From assembly GCA_000149265.1 (NCBI GenBank), contig CH003217.1:715014-779013 (forward strand): 64,000 bases of DNA, read 5' to 3'. The stretch comes from Ciona savignyi (taxonomy: Eukaryota; Chordata; Ascidiacea; Phlebobranchia; Cionidae). Made by a program: the position numbers and the translations under genes. Below the pieces are notes generated by a model. It saw only the letters and a list, made by a program, of their open reading frames with translations, searched no databases and was not told the DNA's origin. Positions 1 through 13,021 of this stretch are shown here, piece by piece (the stretch's first letter is position 1; each line of letters opens with the position of its first letter).

Positions 1-59
1 CAACACCTAATTTATTTAAATAGACACGGCAGACCGTGAAATTTTGTTGAATTCAATCG

Positions 60-330
60 ATTATTTCGTGTCGATAAAGGGGGGATAAAAATTGGAGGCT
101 AGGATATTCATGTTTATCCCCGTGAATGGCAGAACCAATTGGCTTAGCACACGGGCAATCGTAAGATCACCTCGCGCCGGGTTACTGGAGCTATTGCAGT
201 GGGTTGTGTGTGATTTTCACGTTCCTTTAATTTAGTAGAACTCATTCCGCTGTGTTCAGTCCGTTAAGTCTAACCGGTCGGCAACACTAATGGACAACCC
301 ACTATCTGCTTGAATGGTTTTGGCACCTGT
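60..330 (+). repeat. Dispersed repeat family DR1, copy 1
   Basis: This stretch carries blocks that recur elsewhere in the window: a 'tttatccccgtgaatgg' start, 'cgcgcc(c/g)' followed by an alternating pyrimidine stretch, and an 'agtagaac..att' segment. Better-preserved relatives lie at about 20505-20710, 34605-34820, 55930-56215, 57690-57860 and 62545-62740. No ORF of note is present. The family looks like a non-coding interspersed element about 200-250 bp long. Its class is not clear because I see no terminal inverted repeat and no clean target-site duplication. A weaker copy may lie at about 700-800. Confidence 0.5.
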
Positions 331-1406
331 ATCTGATGGAAACCGTCAGATATCTATTTTAATATATATACTGGTTTTTAGGGTTATCTGGCAATAAATC
401 GCCCAAGTTCCCCCATACACTAGAATGAAAATATCACATCGATGAAGTTGTTTGAAGTCACTCTTTGGAAATATTGTAAGCAATCTCATTGATTTATTGC
501 TTTATGTGTCGAAAGGCAAACTGGTAAAAAACATATAAAAGGTATGTTAAAAAGGATGGGATATTTGTTTTATCTAAAATGCTGGGGAAAATACAGTGAC
601 GGGTAGATGTAAAATTATTTATATTGGTTGTGTGACAGATTGCTGTATCTCTTTGAAATTAAATGTGACCGATTGTTTAAACCCGCAAATTCTATCACGT
701 GCCCATCATGAAAACCGTGTTCGATAAATATGAGTCCTTAATCTCGTGTGGTATAAGATTTAATTTTTGTTTAACCCATTAATCTACTGGTTTGACTTAT
801 CATCTCCATTTTGTTTATATGTAAGGACATACAGACAAACAACTTTCGGAGAGAAGACTTTTTTAGAATATATATTCAAGCTAGGTTAAAAATACGTGTG
901 AAATTATTGCTGGTATGCTCGTTTTAGAAATGTTTCAACCAAAATTTAAAAATTGTGTTTAACCGTGTAAAGCCGGCTGCGAATATTGTTTCGGATGACT
1001 AACTTGGTTAGAGAACGTTGAGCCAAAATTAGATAAATACAAATACCATAAAGTTGCTAAAAGATTTATATACTTATTTACTGTTTGATTAGCACCGTAT
1101 TGACTGGGTGCCCACAGACAGTCTTTCACTTGGTCACATCGAGGCTAAACCCTACATACCACTATTCTATAAACACATGTAGCCTACTAGGGCTATCCTT
1201 TCCGACACTATTGTATTTCCCACTAAAAACAGATTCAAAAGGGCGCAAATCTACTTCATATATCAAAGGTGAAGACATTTTGGAAAACGCTACAACTACA
1301 TGCGTCATGGTAAGCAGTGCTTACGAACAGAAAATAAAGCGGGGACTCGTGTGTTGTAAGGCATTCTGCGCCCACGCATACTCTAGTATTTTGTAGCGTT
1401 AGAAGT

Positions 1407-4400
1407 TCACGGCTTCTTTGCAGAGGAGTCCCTATGCACGCGTATGGAGTTAAAGGGGGTGCTCAACGTTCTGCTGGCCGACCTAGCCGGCCCAAATCCG
1501 GGTTGTGATTTCTGTATTGAAGATCCGTGTATTGTAAGTCTTCTGATCGGCTTCCACCAGATTTCGCGCATGTCTGCGCGCCGGAGCGTAGTCATCGCGA
1601 ACACCCCAACGCCCTATACAGTCGAAATAGAAATAAAATTGAGTATAAATGACAAATATTGTTAGAAACCATACAAAAAGGATAGGTTAATGGTACACCG
1701 TAAATGCTGTCTAACCGATGGTTGTTGTACTGAAACCAGCAACGCTATCCAAATCGATTCGTTAACTTACTGATTGCTGCTTGGATTAATACCCTTTAGA
1801 AACGAGATTCTTTTTGCGCAGTTTGCGCATTTTTTTACCGAGCCAAGTTTTGAACCCATGAGAGTCGGTTTTTGTATGAGAGTCGGTATATGTATCGGTC
1901 AAGTTAACCATTTGGCCATACGACCGTACGAGTTTGCGCGTTTTGACCGAGTCCGCTTTGTAGTGCTCTAGCGCCTCTCGTGTTATAGTTAGAGCAAAAT
2001 TTTCAACACTAGAGTTGTTTGAAATAAAATTTCCAAAATCTGATGGTCTTGAGAAGAAAGGTGGCTAACTGTTCCACGAAGCTATCCGGTCGGACCGTTA
2101 GAGTACCCCATTCAGATTGTCCATACGTTAAAATATAAGCGTTACCTTACAATATACCTGAAAAGCGTTCAATACCGCAAAGATCCAGCTAGTAACGCGA
2201 AGATAAGTGTGGTCCTCTGATACCAGCATAAGGTATCCGACCAACCAGGTGAGACCCATGATAAACACCATCGTTACCGCCATTATTAGATTCTGCTTTA
2301 TCGTTCGTTTCAAAAGTTTATTTTGCACCTAAAAGTGAGATTGATAAGTTAGAATTTTATTATGCATTTCACCAGCATTTAACACCTGGCTATAAATAGT
2401 TATCGCTTGTGCTGTACTTTATTAAGTCTAGAAAGTCTCTAATTTACGGTATTTTTATATACAGTACATGAGGCTATTATAACACATTTCCATGGCAGCA
2501 AATTAGATGCTTATAAATACTCACCAGACTGATATTGACATTCTCTTATGTCACTTAAACGGTGTTATGCGCGTTATGGTAGGCTGTAAAAGGCCCATTG
2601 TGGACAAACGTATAAAGCGATTGAGTTGTCCAACTGCTAATGCAATCGGCTTATACACAGCTTATACATGGCTTATAAGCGAACTTACTCTTCCATTCTG
2701 CGCGGTGAGTTCCCTCAGAACTAGCACGAACACTACACCGTTGTAAAGAAGCATTATTCCTATTGGAAGCAAGAAACCAAGCCCCAACGGCAAACCTTTT
2801 AACCAACACGATCTTTCGGCGTGAAAGTTTGCACGGAGCGTTGGCTCTGTAAAACACAATAAGAATAAAATATTGATTACAAAATTTAACATATCCAGCA
2901 TATACTATATATAGGTCTTGAGAGATTACAAACAATGAACCGGTGTGATCGCCGCTACGTATTAAGATTACAGAGCACCGCGATCATACTCATATCGTTG
3001 TTATTTCTGCCCCTAACCTACACGCTGTAATATGAGCAAAACGACCGGATAAAAATACGTACCTTTACCGCAAACGGTGGCTGGTTCATTCACAGCTGAG
3101 GCGTGAGTGACACCAGCAGTTAACCCTACAACAACCGCTGGTACGATGTAACTGATTAATGAGTTTCGAAGCATTGCCTTGCTCTCGTATTTTGAGAAAA
3201 CCTGGAGAATATAATCAAAAAACGCTGATAGATTCTTTCTTTCGATTGTTTCAAATACATTTTGGCTACAAGGTGTAAGAAGCATGATAAGTCTGCAACA
3301 ACTTTCACCATAAAAAGCGATAAAATGTTAATAAACATCACGTTAAAAAGGACGTATAATCCAGGCAATAAAAACATAGTTTTGTAATTAAACCAACACA
3401 GTCAATCACAATGAACCATTAGGAACTTGTATTTATTACCTTTGTCGTCTACAAAGTCACGTGGACGGTCAATTACCGATTATACAATTCTTACCCGAAC
3501 CAATGAATCATACATCTCGGAGCTATACACAGACATCCAGCACCAGGTTGTAAGGAAGAAGTAGTGCAGCAATATTGCAACAGCCGTGCATGCTTGTTCG
3601 TTTCCTGTTCGGGAAATCCCCGCCATAAATATGACGTATGCAATCCCGAGATTGATGCAAATATGCTGAAGAATGATGCCGGAACGAAATTTTCTCAATT
3701 CTCTGAATAAAAGATATTTGGATAAAATGTCTGTATTACAAAATTCAACCACGTTGGAAATTCTACACAAAATCTAAAGTAAAGCCCTTGTTGTATGCAA
3801 CATAAAACAACCATACCACAAGTTAGTGGTGACTAAACCAAGTGTTTGCCCGTGGCATTCTTCGGTCGATTAAATTTGACTCTGTGCAACTGGAGAATCA
3901 ACATTAGCATTTTGTCCTATATTCTGTTATTTTCCCTATTTTCCCTCTTTGGTTAAGTAATTAAAGTTGGCGTAGGATTTACAAATAATAATAAAAGCAA
4001 ATGGACAATACCTGCTGCAAGCAATCACAACCACAGTAAGAACAAGTCCTACCACGGAGAGCAAACAACCGACAAGACTGACATTGGACAAGGCATGGTC
4101 TTCCGGTGTCTTTTCCGGTTTCTGCGAATTGAAGTAATCAACAATAAGTGTCTCAAGTGTTTGACGCAATGACAAATCGCATGTAGGTTTACAAGTATAG
4201 CCTTATTTGGTTACTGTAGTTGGATAAAATAGTGGCGATGGCCTGTCTGGAAAGTGATATGACTAGATCTAATAATCTTGTTTATTTTCGGTAGTGGTAA
4301 ATGGAGGTAACGTTATCAAACGGACAATCAATAGATTACCTCGTCCCAGCCAGTTACTGCAGCTTAAGAAGTGTATTGAATTCAACGTTGGAATTGCTAC

Positions 4401-6422
4401 ATTTGTATACCGTCCATTAAACAACTGGCTTTGGCAACGACAAGTGCGGTTGGAAGCCCTCACTTTTAATCATCAGTTGTACAATTGATATAAATAGTTT
4501 AAAATTTCTTTGTTTGTGAAGGCCTTTTTGAAATTTTAAGCACAAACGGCTAATTGCGATTTTTTCGTTTCGTATTATTAATGTATGCAAATTAATGTGG
4601 CATATACGTTTTACCAATTGAAAATTAACAGAAAATCACCGGAACCTTACTTACCATTAATATGGCGAAATTAGTAAGGTGTGTGCAGAGACATTGCGGC
4701 GGGTTTGAAGATTCGTTGTAACAGCAGCCGTCCGATAACCATTTCTCTAATTCGAAGTTCCAGTATACGCAGGTCAACTTGTTTTTAACAACCTAAAATG
4801 TTGTCAATTTTATGGCCAGGATCAATTAAATGCTCTCTTTATTTATGGATCTATCATATGTCTTGCCGTAACTTCGCTATCGAATTTATGGACTCTTTTG
4901 AAAATAGGGAAAAATATTTTTTTCCGAGGTTTTCTTTTTTTTTGATAAACGCTTTGACAGGAAAGTTTTGTTGAAGGACATTAATTGAATTTAACCGCGG
5001 GTATGCGGGATAAACGTGGACTTTTCATATACTATCGGAATTTAGACAATTTCCGTGCTTTTTCAACTCCGGGATAAACGTGGGCTTTTCATATACTATC
5101 CGTTGATCTGGTGCGTTTTCCACCCGGATAGTTTGAGATAAAGGATTATTGATCCCATTGTACGGTCAAGTGGCTGAATGGTTAACGAGACTGATTCACC
5201 TACCAATTCAACACAAAAACGGTCTTGGAGTCGAGACCACTAGGATTCAAAACTTGGTCGTTAAAAAACTTGGCGTAAAAGTTATAACTCTTAGTTATTT
5301 TTAACCAAACAGCATTTCAATGATCACACTTAACAAGACCCATCCGCAGTTCCACATAATTCTGGTCACAATATTACCTTTCGCTTAATAACTTTTGTTC
5401 CATTTTGGTTTTCGACTGAAGGAAAGTCAATTCGAATCGGCTCCGATAGATTATTGATGGCTTGACTTCCAATATTAACCGATACCACCTGAAAAGCCGT
5501 ATTTATATGAATTATTTGAGTTGTATGTATATTACCAGCAAAAGTGTGTTTACACATATTGCACACCATACAAACTAACTGTAAATCTGACGCGATGGTT
5601 TGAGTTTGGCTTTTAAAAACGGAAGATTTCTATTTCAAATTCGACATAAGTTACTACGCTCCATAGAAGTGTCTACTATGAATTGCGCCACACAAATTTT
5701 GTCTCAATGCAGTAAACAGGGAATTTAAACGTTAATTTTAAGTGAAAAGTAGAAAATCAAGGTGGTCGAACGATTGGTATTGTTTTATAAACCAAAGATT
5801 TCAATCCCAGGATAAAAATGAATATCGTACTTTATAGACAATACATTTTGCAATTAGGTCATTTGCTCTAAATTTAACAATTTTCTAAAATACTCACGTA
5901 GTTTACTAAATCATTAGATGTAAAGTACGAGTCGGTTTTATACAATATAACCGACACCCTTCCTTCCCCCACACTTCCGTTTGAACTTCCCCACGCCTTC
6001 CGTAACGCGCTTTCTGGTATTGTGACGTCGACCGACGTCATAAGGCTGTCATTCGCAGCTATTTGTGGAGAGAATCTAACCGACTCATCTTTGACGTGAT
6101 AGTGAATATCTACAGCCTAAAATTGGTGGAAATCGTGATAATAGTCATCATTAGTTACAGATAGAAGCGGTTTGACCGACCGTAACGTGTTCTGTACACT
6201 CATAATTAATATTCGCAAAGCAACCTTTTAAACTTCCGAAATCCTACAAAGGTAGGGTTTCACACAAGTATTTTCAAACACAAAAAATCGAATATTGCTT
6301 TCGTGGCGAAATTAATATTTCTAATCAATTTAAACATATATGTTACAATTTCGCAAATATAGTATTAAAGTTGTCCTACAGACATAAAAAATGATATCCA
6401 TTCCAATCAATTTCAGAGGATA

Positions 6423-6484
<62 letters not shown>

Positions 6485-9400
6485 GTATGTATGTTTGGAC
6501 AGTAACAGTTTTATATTTATTTTTGGCAATTTTAAAGTGACTGAAAAAATACCGCTTAAAATTGATATAACTTTTTTACTGCCTAAAAGTAAATTTCAGA
6601 TAGATATAGTTGTTTTACGATTCGCACAGTATGACGAATACCCTATAAAGAAACAAATTCTTGGTTGACTATAGGTGAAAATGATCGCGATACACTGCTA
6701 ATATGAGAGCGAAACAATATTATATGATAAACCGAAATATTTCAACCATACCAAAGTAGGTCTATAAAATTGCATATCTCTTTTATTACACAACCGATTT
6801 GATTCAAATAAAAGCCTCTTACTATTGATTTTTACGGTTCTGTCGAAAAAAGGAATAGGGAAATAGGATAGTATATTCATGTTTTTCTTTGTCTGAATAA
6901 AAACTTAAGGACGTTATGTCACAGGAAATCGTCAGATTACCTAGTACGATCGAGAGTGGTTTAATGTTTTAGTTAATCAATAATAACTTATTTGGTTCAG
7001 GCAATTATCGTAAAGCGCATTGCACAAGTACACAAACGACGAAAGATTGATTTTTTGATCTTATAATCCTTCTTTAATTATTGCTCCAACTGACTTATTT
7101 AAAAGGCACTTATTGTAGACCGAACAGGACACATAGTTCCTGTAACAAACTATATGGACATGATCCAATATTCACAAGCAACGCTTACCTCTATTGTGAA
7201 TTCCTTTGTGGACAAATTAAATCGTTTCGTCGGGTTGTTTATTTTTCCATTACTTGCAATCGATGCCAGTGACCGTGGGATGCTTTGTCGAACTGTACTG
7301 TTTACCGTGTGCAACAACGGCGTGATGGCAGAAGAAGACATCCCAAGGTAAACGAGCGTTGGAAAGAGATCAACCTATGAAAATATAAATTGCTCGGCTT
7401 TAACTGTTTAAAAAATGGCACACAAAATTAAAACGTAGCAAAGACTGTATTTTTCATGTAAAACTGCATGCGTAACCGCGAAAACAGTTGAAACGTAGCA
7501 AAGAGAGTATAACTGTATTAAGTGTTTTGGAAATACACCAGAAGTAGTGTTGGTATCCTTCCTTAAAATCGTCCCCTCTAAATACTACAGGACCGCTTGG
7601 AACACTTGGAGCGCATGGAGCGCTTAAATCGCTCGGATCGCTTGGATCGCTTGGATCGCTTGGATCACTTACTATACTTTGTAATTACAATAGCCATGAT
7701 AATAATGTTAGGGTTGGGGTTAAAGTTAGTTCTAGGCTTGACATTAGTATTTGGAACAGGGTTAGAATTACTTTCCATAGCAATCTAAGTGATCCAAGCG
7801 ATCCAAGCGGTCCTGTAGTATTTAGAGGCACCTCTTAATAAAAATTGCGCTTCGTGTCGTCTCATGTTCCTGAACAAATGACTTCACGGGCTTCAAACCA
7901 TAATGGTGACACAATTGGCTGATTTCAAATGCATGTGTGATTTAAATTCATGTCTATATATTTTTTTGTAAAAATATTGCCATGTTATTATATGTATTAA
8001 GCCGGTAAAAGGTAACTCATTGATAGAAGAGTGTTTTGTTGTCATCGTTATTCCGCACAATTACCTCTCATATACCAAGTATATTTAAAATAAATCAATA
8101 TTTATGGAGCCTTTTTATATAAAGCGAGTATAAATTAATTGTTGATTATCCTAATATAGTAAATTATCGTGTTGACCTTTAACGATTTCTATTTTTGTTT
8201 GGTGATTGGACGCATAATGACTTTTGTTTATATTTTGGGCTCTTAATTCTGTCAGTTAATCGTGTCTTTGTAAAGATGACAGGTTTAAACTGAAAAATTG
8301 TATTCAAAACTTCATCGGAACAGTCGAAATTGAAACAACCGTAATATTTTATGTATTGGAGAATAGTAAATGATAAATTGCATAACCCAGTGCGGCAGTG
8401 TAAACGAATGGTTCGGTTGACTAAATAATTTACAAAAGCCGTTAACGTTTTCCAAACTAGACTGTTTAAAAAACGTCATTCAACATTACTTTCACGCAGA
8501 GTACTTTACGTTACCTTTATTGAATTGTTTTCCGTAGCATTGCCGACTTTTGCTATAAAGCTGGCAATTTGGGAAACTTCCGAAGTGGTCAGATTCTCTT
8601 TCACTGAAGTAAGGATATGAAGTGCAGCGCTTGTTGACATGACGTTTGGTGACGTCAGGGGGGAGTCCCGAATCTAAAACATGAAATGTTTCTTCATAAA
8701 GATCACGTACACAGTCGTTGGCTCATGTTGTATTTATTTTACTGGAAGCAATCCCATTATCAGAAAATAAGTAACACCTCTTTAACCACTATAACGTTGG
8801 TTGATCGACGGTATATCTTGCACTTACCAAGTAGATTCACATTTGCCAAAAATAGCATACAGCATACACATGAATATATATTTATAACACCTAAAAGACA
8901 ACTAATAATAATAAAAAAATTTGGATAACATATTCACCAATGTAGCCGTAGCCTTGTTTCGTGATATTGCATTTAAATTGTATTGCTATGAAGTGTTGAA
9001 ATCTCTTACCTTGCGTAATATCGATTCTACTGTTGCATTACAATCTATCTTAACAAGATGATCGAAATCAAATTCTGGATTTCTGGAACAATTCATGTTT
9101 GCCGTAAGATTAGTACAACGATTTAAACAAGGAACCGATCCACCAACAGTATCTGTATGGGAATTATGATAAATTTATAGAGTGGTAATGATGATGATTT
9201 TTTGTTAAATCCGTGGGCGCCTTAAGGATTAAAATCGGTCCAAATACGTAAATTAAATTATTTGTAGTACGTTGAAAGAAAATTCAGAACGCAGTTTAAA
9301 AGTAATTTTTTCTTATATCTAAAAATTTTAGTAGTGTGCCAAAATATAAAAGCTTGTAGTAAGTTAAAATGTTCACTGTAAAGAAATTACGGCATGACTG

Positions 9401-12400
9401 TGTAATTAAAACGAAGTGCATCGTTTTGTGTTGACAAAAAACACGTTTCAGCCATTTACCATCTGGGCAGTCGGCAGCCGTAGATACGCCTAATGTCACA
9501 GTTCCCGGTATCGATTCTTTGTACCACACGTCATCAACAAGTTGGCCAGAACATGTCCCTAAATAGAAATGTGCTGATAAGTACAGCAGGTCGGGCAAAA
9601 GTGGACATATGGTTAATATAGTGCGGAAGTGGCAATAAGCCTCTTGTTTAGAGAGTGGTGTCATGTCAAAAGAAAACTTGTGTCTAAAAAAAACATTTCT
9701 AACCTGTTGTTGGTACATTTTCTACAGTTGAATTGGTAAACGTTGTTAATATCGTAAATGCTGTAGTGTCAGTCACAGCTGTAGTCAACTCAATACGTTC
9801 CACCGGTATTGGTTCGTTGAAGACCGGATCTAAATAAATACAATACTTAATCTTATATCTCAGTGAGTTAACATGCATATTCCATCATTCACGTAAGAGA
9901 ATCAATCAGAAAACATTAAATATTTTGACCACACTTACCATTGAATCTCCTTTCCTCATTTTCTGAATTTGTTGAACATGTGTGTCCTGTAAAAAATAGA
10001 ATAGAAACAGTTAAAATAGCTAAATTATGAAAATTATAAGGAAAATTGTATGCCAACGTCTACGTACTGGCCCGTTTTTTATATAATACAGAGCATGTAT
10101 CGGTCGCGTTTACCATTCAACCAAAGGACTGTACAAAACACTTACTATTTTTCATTAATTTTTATTTTTACCGAGAGAAGTTTAGAACCCATGATGGGCT
10201 CGTCACTTAGACCGTTTTTATATAGGTCGGTATATGTATTGGTCTCGTTAACCATTTGGCCACACTACCGTACGAACTTACTATGATTGCTAGTCACTGG
10301 TTCGTAGCATCCACATGTCACCCTATGGCCGGTTTTATTACAGTAAGCATTGGCCGAGCATCGTCGTTGATTGTTGGCACTCATACAGTCGTTGTAAGCT
10401 GCAAGATGAGAGGATGTTATGGCGGTCTAGTATTCCTGGCTAACATGACATATCTGCTTGTAGTTAGACTACTAAGAGTGCGCAAGGATGACTGAGAGTG
10501 AACCCCTCTTCTACTCAGCAAGTGAGGTGTTCGGTCTAATACCACCCAATTCAGGTTAGACGCACAACTTCTTTTATGTGCGTGCACGAGCAAAAAAACA
10601 GCCTAAGTGGGTAAATTCCATATTACCACATTCTTGTGATGTTCGATAATTTATTACTGTTACTGACAGATAATATCTGTCAAGGGTCCAGCACCTGAAA
10701 GCCATTACAGTACCTTGTAAAAACAATGAGGACATTGGTGTAATTTTAGTTTAAACTATTAAACAATTGGGTTCAGAGTCAACGTCTGTTCCCAATTATA
10801 TACGGATGCACAGCTAGTTTAAATGATTAATATATAACATTGTCCGCATGGTTTTAACAAACTAAACCCGTTACAATAAATATCTACTTTGGGAGATATG
10901 TTTCTCACTTTAAACCGCCTAACACGTATACAGTAATTTAACTTACATATGGCACGTATATTGCAAAGTAATTTAACTTAATATGGCACGTATATTGCAA
11001 AGTAATTTAACTTACATATGGCATTAGTATTTTTCTCTGGTTTGCTGCACAGACATGATGTCGAGTTAGGGCAGCGAATGCAAGATAGAAGTGAAGTCCC
11101 GAAGTATACAACTGAAATTAGAATCAATAATCGACATCATGATAAGATTGTTCATTGGGTTGATTGACGTCCAAACATAAACTGTATAAGTAAAAAATGA
11201 TATATTGAAGCAGGATAATATAATTATTTTTCTCTCTTGGAATAAAAAAAAGTCTATAAAGCATCATCATACCTTTCCAGTGATTTACATACGTTTCAAA
11301 TGTTTTTCGTTAACCCAAAAGTTTCTTAGATTCAGACAACATATGCTGATATGATTCTCAAGAACACAATAGACAAGCCAGTGGTTCTTCGAATTAGGTG
11401 AAGAATTACACAATTAACCACGAAAATGTGCCGAAACAACCAAAATACCTGTTGGTTGTGGCGGAATAGTTTCTACTGGTCGTGGAGGAATTGTTTCTGG
11501 AATATCTACAAAACATTATGATATTAAACAAAATGACTTCAAAACTAATTAAATTTTAATCAAAAAATTACTAATCAAAAAAGTCTAAACGAGACATAGT
11601 TTAGATTGAACAATTCATTCGGCTACAGGACTACGGCTCAAACTTATTATTGTTGCTTAAGCAATTTGCTTACCATTTGAAGTTCCAGAATTATCCATAA
11701 CATTTCCACATCCGCTTACGCCTTTTAATAAAAAATATACCATCGGGGTAAATAAACAGTACATGTGTAAAAATTTCACACGGGTCCAAATATCTTACTT
11801 GCATTTACGCTTGTACGACATCCGCAAGTTACAGTACCGTTGTGGGAGTAACATAATGCGTTAGCTGAACATGGGACTTTGGTGTCCAGATTCATGCATT
11901 CTTTGTAACCTTGTTTTAAACGGAGCAGTTAGATACCACATTTTGCATTTTTAAACACTGGGAGCGAATTTGGGAACACCGCAGAGACTTAATTACAATT
12001 ATTGACTCATTTGTTTACATTCTAGCAGTGTTTTGTTTCCCAAGACTTAGGTTTCATTATTTGCAAAATAGCACAGGGTTTTTTATACCTTTCACATACA
12101 GATCCTAAAGTAAAGTAAGTGCCGTAAACACTTTACAACATTCGGTGATAAATTACAGCACGCATTACGGGGTTCTGTTGTATTAAATAGATAAATGCAT
12201 GGCTTCATATAAAAGTACGCTGTATTCCCAATACCGGTAAGGTGTATTGATGTTAGGTAAACCAATATTTTTTTCGTAGCTTTTAAAACTGACAGCGTGT
12301 TTAAGGAAATAAATTTACGAGAATACAATTAGTTATCCTCCATTTAATAAGAGCCAATAAAATAGGTCCACGTACTTGTACATGATATGCCTTGTTGCCG

Positions 12401-13021
12401 AAACGACGCCTTGCACAAACAAGTAGAAGCTTTTTCACAACACATACATTGGCCATTCAAGTCGTTGGAAAAATCTAGAAAAAAATATTTTTCATTCACA
12501 AAATTTTAAGCATGAATTCGTGTCTTAGTTACACTTATACAAATTTCAAACATGGTTTTATATGTCGTAGAACACTCACTCACATATATTGCGTAGGAAA
12601 AGATAGAAAAGTTATTTTCCGACCAAGTTCGTTATGATTAATGACATAACCCATAAACTGTGTTTCTAACGACAGCTCTACAGTTTAATTAACAATTGGA
12701 CGGCTGTACAGCGAAACAGCAAACTAAAAGTAAACTTACACAATAACTGCCAAAAGTGCACGTATACAGAACTTCGAAAAATGGTTGTTAATTGGATATC
12801 TTTAACTGTGTTTTAATGAACAGTCACTTGTATTTCCTTCGCATTTTCAACATTTTTAACCTACGACGGATTACCATAACCGGCTAATAAGACTTATATA
12901 TATATATATACGTATACTTACAAACATCGTGAGTTTGACTTCGTCCGACGTGAGTGCCAACAAGTAAGAGTAACAGTTTAACAACAACAAAAATACCACG
13001 ACAACCTGACGCACCTTTCAT
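1407..13021 (-). CDS. Adhesion G protein-coupled receptor (EGF-like, hormone-receptor-like, GAIN/GPS, 7TM)
   Basis: The start codon at 13021-13019 opens a signal peptide (12922-13021, run KLLLLLVG) ending in a GTAAGT donor. Cysteine-rich/EGF-like exons follow at 12376-12474 and 11799-11909, then short linker exons at about 11650-11730, 11450-11510 and 9945-9990. An exon at 9460-9558 has the hormone-receptor-like pattern (DDVWYKESIPGTV..DCPDG). GAIN exons lie near 9000-9150, 8515-8665, 7185-7373, 5903-6118 and 5380-5490. The exon 4655-4792 is a textbook GPS motif (CVYWNF...GC...CLCTHLTNFAILM), with predicted autoproteolysis between Leu and Thr of HLT. The 7TM part is 4012-4121 (TM1), 3495-3702 (TM2-3), 3063-3201 (TM4), 2689-2846 (second extracellular loop and TM5), 2158-2328 (TM6-7) and 1407-1613 (end of TM7 plus tail, TAG stop). 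Phases agree across the 7TM exons. The protein should be a surface receptor with a tethered agonist. The subfamily is unresolved and the ligand unknown. Linker and N-terminal GAIN exon borders are approximate. Confidence 0.9.
1801..1945 (-). mobile_element. tRNA-derived SINE, copy 1 (in an intron of the adhesion GPCR gene)
   Basis: Read on the minus strand, this stretch has a tRNA A-box-like segment (TGGCCAAATGG TTAA) and, about 70 bases on, a B-box-like GGGTTCAAAACTTGG. This is the internal RNA polymerase III promoter layout of a tRNA-derived SINE. Relatives lie at 10060-10290 (minus), 5160-5290 (plus) and, as fragments, near 47450 and 63700. It is not a functional tRNA because no cloverleaf can be closed. 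Confidence 0.55.
4655..4792 (-). other. GPS autoproteolysis exon of the adhesion GPCR
   Basis: This 138-base exon is flanked by an AG acceptor (CATTTTAG) and a GTAAGT donor. It encodes the GPCR proteolysis site: paired Cys residues, a CVYWNF block, a GC..CLC block and HLTNFAILM. In this family the chain is cut between Leu and Thr, and the residues after the cut (TNFAILM) form the tethered agonist. All positions expected for cleavage are present, so the receptor is predicted to be a two-fragment protein. The exon lies directly upstream of the TM1 exon. Confidence 0.92.
5160..5290 (+). mobile_element. tRNA-derived SINE, copy 2
   Basis: The plus strand has the A-box-like TGGCTGAATGGTTAACGAG and a B-box-like GGATTCAAAACTTGG about 70 bases later, matching the spacing of copies at 1801 and 10060. 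It sits in the intron between the last GAIN exon and the GPS exon of the adhesion GPCR gene, in antisense. The sequence is diverged and no tRNA fold is visible. Confidence 0.5.
6434..6481. repeat. (TA)n microsatellite
   Basis: About 24 uninterrupted TA units lie inside an adhesion GPCR intron. Shorter runs occur near 12896-12911, 51413-51430, 54408-54425 and 58592-58618, and a longer one at 52029-52084. Confidence 0.95.
7575..7828. mobile_element. Short non-autonomous DNA transposon (MITE) with perfect terminal inverted repeats
   Basis: The 5' end reads CCTCTAAATACTACAGGACC and the 3' end is its exact reverse complement. Perfect pairing continues through GCTTGGA, giving about 27 bp of inverted repeat. 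Just inside each end is a subterminal array of a 9-base unit (gatcgcttg on the left, the reverse on the right). The 254-base element has no transposase and lies in a GAIN-region intron of the adhesion GPCR gene. An apparent 63-codon reading frame of Arg/Leu/Asp repeats is a by-product of the array, not a gene. I could not identify the superfamily or an unambiguous target-site duplication. Confidence 0.8.
10060..10290 (-). mobile_element. tRNA-derived SINE, copy 3
   Basis: Read on the minus strand, this stretch shows TGGCCAAATGGTTAACGAG followed by a GGGTTCTAAACTTC box, matching the copy at 1801-1945 over more than 100 bases, including the 'accgac..tata..aaaaacggt' middle. It lies in an adhesion GPCR intron and has no coding potential. 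Confidence 0.6.
10930..11022. repeat. Minisatellite, about 37-base unit, 2.5 copies
   Basis: The unit 'agtaatttaacttacatatggcacgtatattgcaa' is repeated head to tail. One base of the TTACAT segment is missing in the second unit. It lies in an adhesion GPCR intron. Confidence 0.85.

Noticed and set aside
1085-1665. Plus-strand frames over the 3' end of the adhesion GPCR
   Set aside because: They lie opposite the last coding exon or in the 3' flank and have no features of their own.
5160-5240. Possible functional tRNA gene
   Set aside because: A and B boxes are present, but acceptor and anticodon stems cannot be paired. It matches SINE copies elsewhere.
7597-7788. 63-codon frame rich in Arg, Leu and Asp repeats
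   Set aside because: It is the translation of the 9-base subterminal array of a MITE.
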